Positions 58,474 through 64,000 of a DNA stretch of 64,000 bases are shown piece after piece. Source of the stretch: Trochalopteron elliotii (lineage: Eukaryota; Chordata; Aves; Passeriformes; Leiothrichidae). Every line of letters starts with the position of its first letter. Positions within the stretch are counted from its first letter, which is position 1. The position numbers were made by a program, and so were the translations under genes. The notes beneath the pieces are model-generated. The model was not told where the DNA came from, did no database searches, and saw only the letters and a list, made by a program, of their open reading frames with translations. The stretch lies in assembly GCA_024734555.1 (NCBI GenBank), contig JANPWX010000009.1:708586-772585 (forward strand), read 5' to 3'.

Positions 58474-61400
58474 AATTAACTTTTTGATTTTCTTAATTAA
58501 TGATTAAAAATTTTGATATTTTGTTAGAAAATCAGCTTTCATTTTGAAATTTCTTTAATGATATTTGATAGTAGATGCTTTTCCTTTTCAAATATTTTTG
58601 TAGCCACTTCCTTTCTATCAAATAAAATATTTTTGATAGTCTATTGATAGCTTCTTCTTGTACCCTAACATTTCAGCATTTCTATGTGCTGCTCATATTT
58701 AAGTGAAAAGCTGGAAGAGTGAGGGCAGAAGAAAGAAGGGATGTTATGTTTACTTTTCTCTAAATTCCTCCTACTAAATGTGTAGTCCATATTTTTTGCA
58801 TCTTCTTGATCTTTCCTCTGTCTTTGTTTACCCCTATCCCACAGCAAATGATAAAAAGAAATAATTGTACAGATCTGTTTTTCCTAGATTTCACTAAGCC
58901 TTTTTTCAAGAAGTAGCTACAAAATGGAGCAAATCTATAATTAAAATATGCTACTAATGTAAAAGGGCAGGTAATAAAATGTGATCATTGAGTTTCAGAT
59001 GAAAAATACTTGTGTTTTTTGTTGTCCCCTAATCAGTTGGTGGCTTGTGTGGGTTACTCTTCCTACAGTTTAACTGTGAATTCCAATGCCTGTTCTAGTT
59101 GAGATTTTTTTATTATATATTTTATAACCACTTTTTATGATTTCTTATCTCTTTACAAATATTTCATCCTTTAGGCTATAATTTCCTCTATTTGATTGTT
59201 AGCAACAGATGACTTTATTTTCTTTCTTTACTTTTCTTGTTCAAAAATTAGAGCGAAAACATAGTTGGTAAAAATATTTTGTTATAATAACAAAAAAATG
59301 TACTTTGGTCATAGTAAATAGTCCCATATTAACTTGGTGGTATTGAAGATGCTGAGACCTCAATATGTTACTAGTCTGTCACACATAACAACAACATCAG
59401 ATTTTGGCAGGAGCTCAACAGTGCAGGTTTGACTTTCATGACTTCAGACAGTTCCTAATATTAGAAAGACAGACGTACACAAAGATAGCAGAGAAGTCAA
59501 TGAAGGTGGATTGTCTTTATCTGCAATTTTAAACTGGTCACTTTTCCTGCAATGGTATGCAGGTTTTTATTCAACACATTCTCTGGGTTTTTTTTAATGC
59601 TTTTTAGAAATGGAGGAATTCCCTGTTAAATCACATATTGTGTAAATGTTAATGAAACCCTAACTTAGTTCTGTAATACATATTTCCAGAGTAAGATTTT
59701 GCTTGCTCAGTTTTGCAGACTTTCCTTTCTGTGTCTCTTACATGGATTGTATGTTTATAACTGTATGAAAATGAGATCTGTTTAATGAATATGTACTCAG
59801 ATTCTGAAGTGTTAAAAAATATCACTGCCTAGTGACTAATTAGGCAAGCCTTGGGGACTTGTCCATTAGTGGTAAGGTGATTTCTAGATTTGATAAATCA
59901 AATAGGACTTTCTTTCCTGGAATATCAATTTAGTGTTAGGAAAAGCTTTGAATTAAAACTGGTTTGAATTAAAGTTTTGGCACTTTAAGGAAAAAGGAAT
60001 ACTCTCACTGGACACTTCAGAAGTGAAACCCATGTGATTTAAATCATGTGGATTCACCTTCTTCACACACCTCTGCTCAAACCAATACATATTTCTGATT
60101 TTCTATTTGCCACTAAGGATCTTGGTGTTGGGTGACAGAAAATGTGCATGAAGATCTTCTGGGTACTCTTGATGATGTTACAGAATTTTGGGAGGAAAAG
60201 AGAAGCTCCCTTCTGGGTGAATGTACTTTGTCTCCCTTAATGCTCAACAGCCATAGCAAGGAAATTAATTTGTTTAACCTTTTGAAACTAATTTGCTTTA
60301 AACCATTTTTAATATTATGTTTCTAAGACTTAGTATGTTCACCTAAATCCTGACCTTTCTTGAACAGATGGTGATAATGATGGCAATGGGAATGCTATTG
60401 AATGGCATATGGGAAATATGAGGCCTAAGTAATATATTTGATTGCTGATGACCAAGCAAGAACCTAAGTTTATCACAAGGATATCTTTTTTGAATAAATC
60501 TATTCCAAGTTTTCCATAAAAGTTTCAATGCTTTTGACCCTGACCAGGTGGTTAAATATGTTGTTGTTTGGTGCATACACTTTAGATAATATTTTTCTGA
60601 AATTAAATTTTTGTCCTGGATTAAAGGCTAAATTCCAGTTGTATATACTCTGAATTAATTACTAATTTTAAGTGACAGAAATGAAGTAAGGATAATAATA
60701 ATAATTTCTTATTAAATATATTGAATTTATGAAAATTACTGTGGTAAAATATTTGGTCAAATTGCATTACATCAAAATAACCCAAAGCTAATTTTACATT
60801 TCAAACATTGCATATAAATATTTTACTTTGTTTAAACTGAAAAAGAACCTGGTAGCATTCCTAAAAAAAAAAAAAAGTCAAAAAGAAATATATATGTCCC
60901 TAGTCTGCAACAATTTGGTAGAACAGATTGTAGTTGTGACATACTGATGGCTGACACAGCAGGCAGTGGATAATGCTGTGTAACCTGACATTTCTCCATT
61001 TTGTTCTATTTCCCTTAGCAGAAATAGGGACTGCAATAAACTGGCTACTGTCTTCAATGCATGGAGTCACATCATGTATGTAAACAGATGAAGAAATATC
61101 TCTTATTTCCATTCTCCCCTTAAAGCACAAAATTAGTTTTTTAAGTTGTTTGCATTTCTGTTAGGGACTGCTTTATCTGCTAGGGAGAAAAAAGTCTTCA
61201 GCAGAAGCAGTAATCACTGGGGTAGGAGGGTTATGTTTTATTATTACACTACAACATACTGGAAACTATTTTTTCCTGGTTGTAGGGAATAGGATCTTTT
61301 TGGTTTAAATCACTGCTTGGACTCTTCAATCATAGAAGGTCACTAAAAGAGTTTAAATATCTTGCATGAGGGTGGAGTTCTCCAGGAGAATGGTTTGTGA

Positions 61401-62289
61401 GCAATGTATGTATGTTAGTGTTGATGTCAAATGTGTCACCACACACTTGTAAATTTGCAAAGATGTGTGTGGCGAATTTAAATAAATTGGGGTAACTGTT
61501 ACAAAGGATTATCTTTAGGCTCTTAAGGGCCAATTGTAGCACTGGGATTACTACACTTTGTTCAAATAGCTGTGGATTTCAGTTATACACAAGAGGAATT
61601 AAGAGAGTGACATTATTTATTCTTGTCTGCATGTTAAGACTAAACCATAAATTTTTGCTCTAAACTGAGGGGATAAGGAAGAATGAAGATATTGTTAGTC
61701 TATATCTGTTTATTTATGCTAAAAATTCCCACTAACTTTATGGCTAACTGTGCCTTTAGAATGTATGGAAACTTGGTGATCGCAGTCAAAATTAAATTTT
61801 TTTGGGGGGTGAAGAAAACCATCTTGAGGATGTATCAGTATTGTGAATAAAAAGGGGTCCAAATGCTGAGTTTATCCATGGATGTGGAATGACTTGCTGG
61901 CCCTGCTATTTCTCTTGTTAAGTATTCTACGAATATAAAAAGAGGCAATATCAGAAAATTGGTTCAGTCTAGTCCTACTCTGAGACATGTGAGCCCACAG
62001 CTTGAAAAGACTGACTTGCTTTCTTCTGCTCAAGAATTAAGCTACCTACCAAGAAGGTAAAATAGAGATACATGTTTCTAGCAATTTAAATTGATAAAAC
62101 TGTTCTGCACACTACATTAAATAGTGTTCTTTATCTATCTATGAATTGACTTTTTTAGGAAATCATAATGTACTACCAGGGCAGGTGAATTCAGCAGAAA
62201 CTATAAACTGACAGATATATATATACTGGACAGTATTTTTAAAAATAGGTGGAGTATTAAAATGCTGTATTTGTCAAATTGCTCGTTTA

Positions 62290-63040
62290 ATGCATGCCTA
62301 TTTAAGCAATTCACTACCAAGTGCGAGATCCTGCGCTTAGGTCACAACAACCCCCTTGCAGTGCTACAGGCTGTGGGCAGAGTAGCTGGGAAAGTGCCTG
62401 GCAGAAAAGGACCTGAGGATGCTGGTCAACAGCAGCTGAACTTGAATCAGCTGTGCCCAGGTGCCAGGACCAGGACAGTGATTGTCCCCCTGGCCAGCAG
62501 GGCCAGGACAGTGACTGTCCCCCTGTACTCGGCACTGGCAAGGCTGCCAAGTTTTGGGGCCCTCACTACAAGAAGAACATTGAGGTGCTGGAGTGAGTCC
62601 AGAGAAGGACAACGGAGCTGGTGAGGGGTCTGGAGCACAAGACTTGTGGCTGAAGGAATTGGGGGTGTTTCATCCGGAGAAAGAGACTGAAGGGGGATGT
62701 TACAGCTCCATACAACTACCTGACAGGAGGCTGTAGCCAGGGGGCAGTCAGTCTGTTGTCCCAAGGAGCAAATGATAGGATGAGAGGAAATGGCCTCCAG
62801 TTGTGCCAGGGGAGGTTCAGGTTGGATGTTAGGATAAATTCCTTCATCAGAAGAGTTGCCAAGTATTGGGACAGGCTGCCCAGGAGGTGGTTGGGTCCCC
62901 ATTTCTGGGGTACTTAAAAACGTGTAGATGTAGCATTGGGACTTGGTTTAGTGGTGAACTTGGCAGTGCTCAGTTAACTGCTGGATTTGATGATTGTAAA
63001 AATATTTTCCAATGTAAATGTTTTTATGATTCTGTATATA
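62290..63040 (+). mobile_element. CR1 LINE fragment, plus orientation
   Basis: The sequence follows the CR1 3' half in order: gcgagatcctgcgcttaggt, gaaaaggacctgaggatgct, agaacattgaggtgctggag, ggtttagtggtgaacttggc, and the end tttttatgattctgta. It is the longest CR1 copy in the window (about 750 bases), 5'-truncated, with an internal 33-base-period duplication at about 62471-62525. ORFs of 78-151 codons on both strands here are relics of the reverse-transcriptase ORF. Confidence 0.94.
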
Positions 63041-64000
63041 TCAGAGCTAAGAAAACTGGGGGAAGCAGGCATGTAGAATAACACTGATGCCCTGGTTCCA
63101 GCTGTGTAAACAGATATTCTACTCTGTTTCAAGTCTTCCTCACTCTGCATTAAGCTCTTGGATACAGTGACACTCTTTCTGTTTTTATCCAAGGCTTTGT
63201 ATTCTGTCTTGTAGGTGGTGTATATCCTCCTTGCTGTGCTTTTATCCCACATGGGTGCATTTCTTTCCCTGAATTGGCATTCATTTAGCCATTTATTTCA
63301 CTGTCTTTGTCTTTAGTTTTTCTCCCCATATGATTACATTTCCAGCCCATTGACTTACCTGTGATGGAATGCTGTGGCATAGCCCCCACCCTGTGTGTTT
63401 TGCAGCTTTCATAGGTCCCAATTGATAAATAAAACAGAGAGGAGAGTATAACACAAAGCAAATGAAATAAATTGTGTTTGACAACAGAGGGGTTCTTGAG
63501 ATGATTTGGGGAATGTCTGGAATTATACAGTGAAAATACCCTGAGAAAAATGTTACCACTTAGCTAGGCTTTGTCTGAAATATAGTAAAGCATGCCACTG
63601 TTACATTTAAAATTGATCCAAGGGATGATTTTTCATATAGGTTTCTGAAATCAATGAACAAGAGGCAGCTGAAGGCAATTTTCTGTAGTAATTTTAAGAG
63701 CTATGACAGAATCTCCAGTTTTGTGTATTTTGTGTACTTATATCAGTGCCCTGGTTTATCTCTTACCATGATAAATGGCAAGTTTCCACCTACTTTAGTT
63801 CTGCCACATTACCTGCCAAAGGGTACAATTTCAGTGATGCTTCTCTTAAAACCACAGTGGTAGAAGTCAGGTACCTGGTAGAATACTTGCAAGCATGTAC
63901 ACAGTAATATGCACTATGCTTTTCAAAATGTAATTTTTTTTCCAGAAAACCCGCACCAAGTAGTTCAGAATTTGTAGTTTTAGAAAGATTTTCTTTATAT
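63041..64000. other. Intergenic sequence to window end
   Basis: AT-rich unique sequence. No gene, repeat family or RNA gene is recognised in it. Confidence 0.6.

Larger units (their letters stand above)
52432..62289. other. Intergenic stretch without recognised genes
   Basis: Mostly AT-rich unique sequence. It contains the CR1 copy at 53684-54160, a CT run at 55257-55276, GC-elevated patches at about 55040-55240 and 56340-56680, and a 13-base tandem duplication at 58448-58473. Two neighbouring 151-codon ORFs at 56894-57349 and 57367-57822 lie in different frames and have no recognisable domain, so they are treated as chance. Confidence 0.6.

Noticed and set aside
60132..60326. Acidic ORF beginning near TENVHEDLLGTLDDVTEFW
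   Set aside because: The first 30 residues look exon-like, but there is no convincing acceptor tract or donor and the rest is hydrophobic chance sequence.
62262..62902. 120- and 151-codon ORFs on both strands
   Set aside because: They lie within the CR1 copy at 62290-63040, and the frames are broken by duplication and deletion.
1..64000. tRNA, rRNA, CRISPR arrays and bacterial-type operons
   Set aside because: None seen. The sequence is vertebrate nuclear DNA, and no cloverleaf or regular spacer-repeat array was noticed by eye.

Overview
The window looks like avian nuclear DNA. It has large AT-rich introns, GT-AG splice sites, and scattered, 5'-truncated CR1 LINE fragments, which are the dominant interspersed repeat of bird genomes. 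No bacterial, viral or organellar gene organisation is visible.

Region 1 (about 1-30,725) holds one plus-strand protein-coding gene. I identify it as CCDC170 (coiled-coil domain containing 170, formerly C6orf97 in human). Ten exons join in a continuous reading frame: 3366-3497, 6432-6688, 10317-10461, 12197-12382, 18812-19129, 21899-22099, 23567-23740, 24514-24756, 25641-25877 and 29612-29809. Together they encode 696 residues and a stop. From memory the human protein is about 715 residues and has 11 exons, so only a short first coding exon should lie upstream of the window. The protein is mostly alpha-helical coiled coil, with a non-coiled conserved block in exon 8 and a conserved C-terminal tail. 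A good poly(A) signal at 30699 probably ends the transcript. Every internal junction is phase 0 except exon 3/exon 4.

Region 2 (about 30,726-64,000) has no recognisable conserved gene. In human, the gene downstream of CCDC170 on the same strand is ESR1. No ESR1 coding exon is visible here, so this is probably the CCDC170-ESR1 interval, which may carry ESR1 distal 5' exons or regulatory DNA (inference). It holds CR1 fragments, simple repeats, one 400-base run of N at a GGAAG pentamer array, several GC-elevated patches of unknown origin, and one curious 103-codon ORF at 52120 with a signal-peptide-like start behind a good splice acceptor.

Eight CR1 fragments in both orientations are mapped across the window, along with several microsatellites. 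The main leads are the secreted-peptide-like ORF, a frame-preserving candidate cassette exon in CCDC170 intron 5, and the unusually modular exon phases of CCDC170. I found no convincing evidence of a wholly new biological system.
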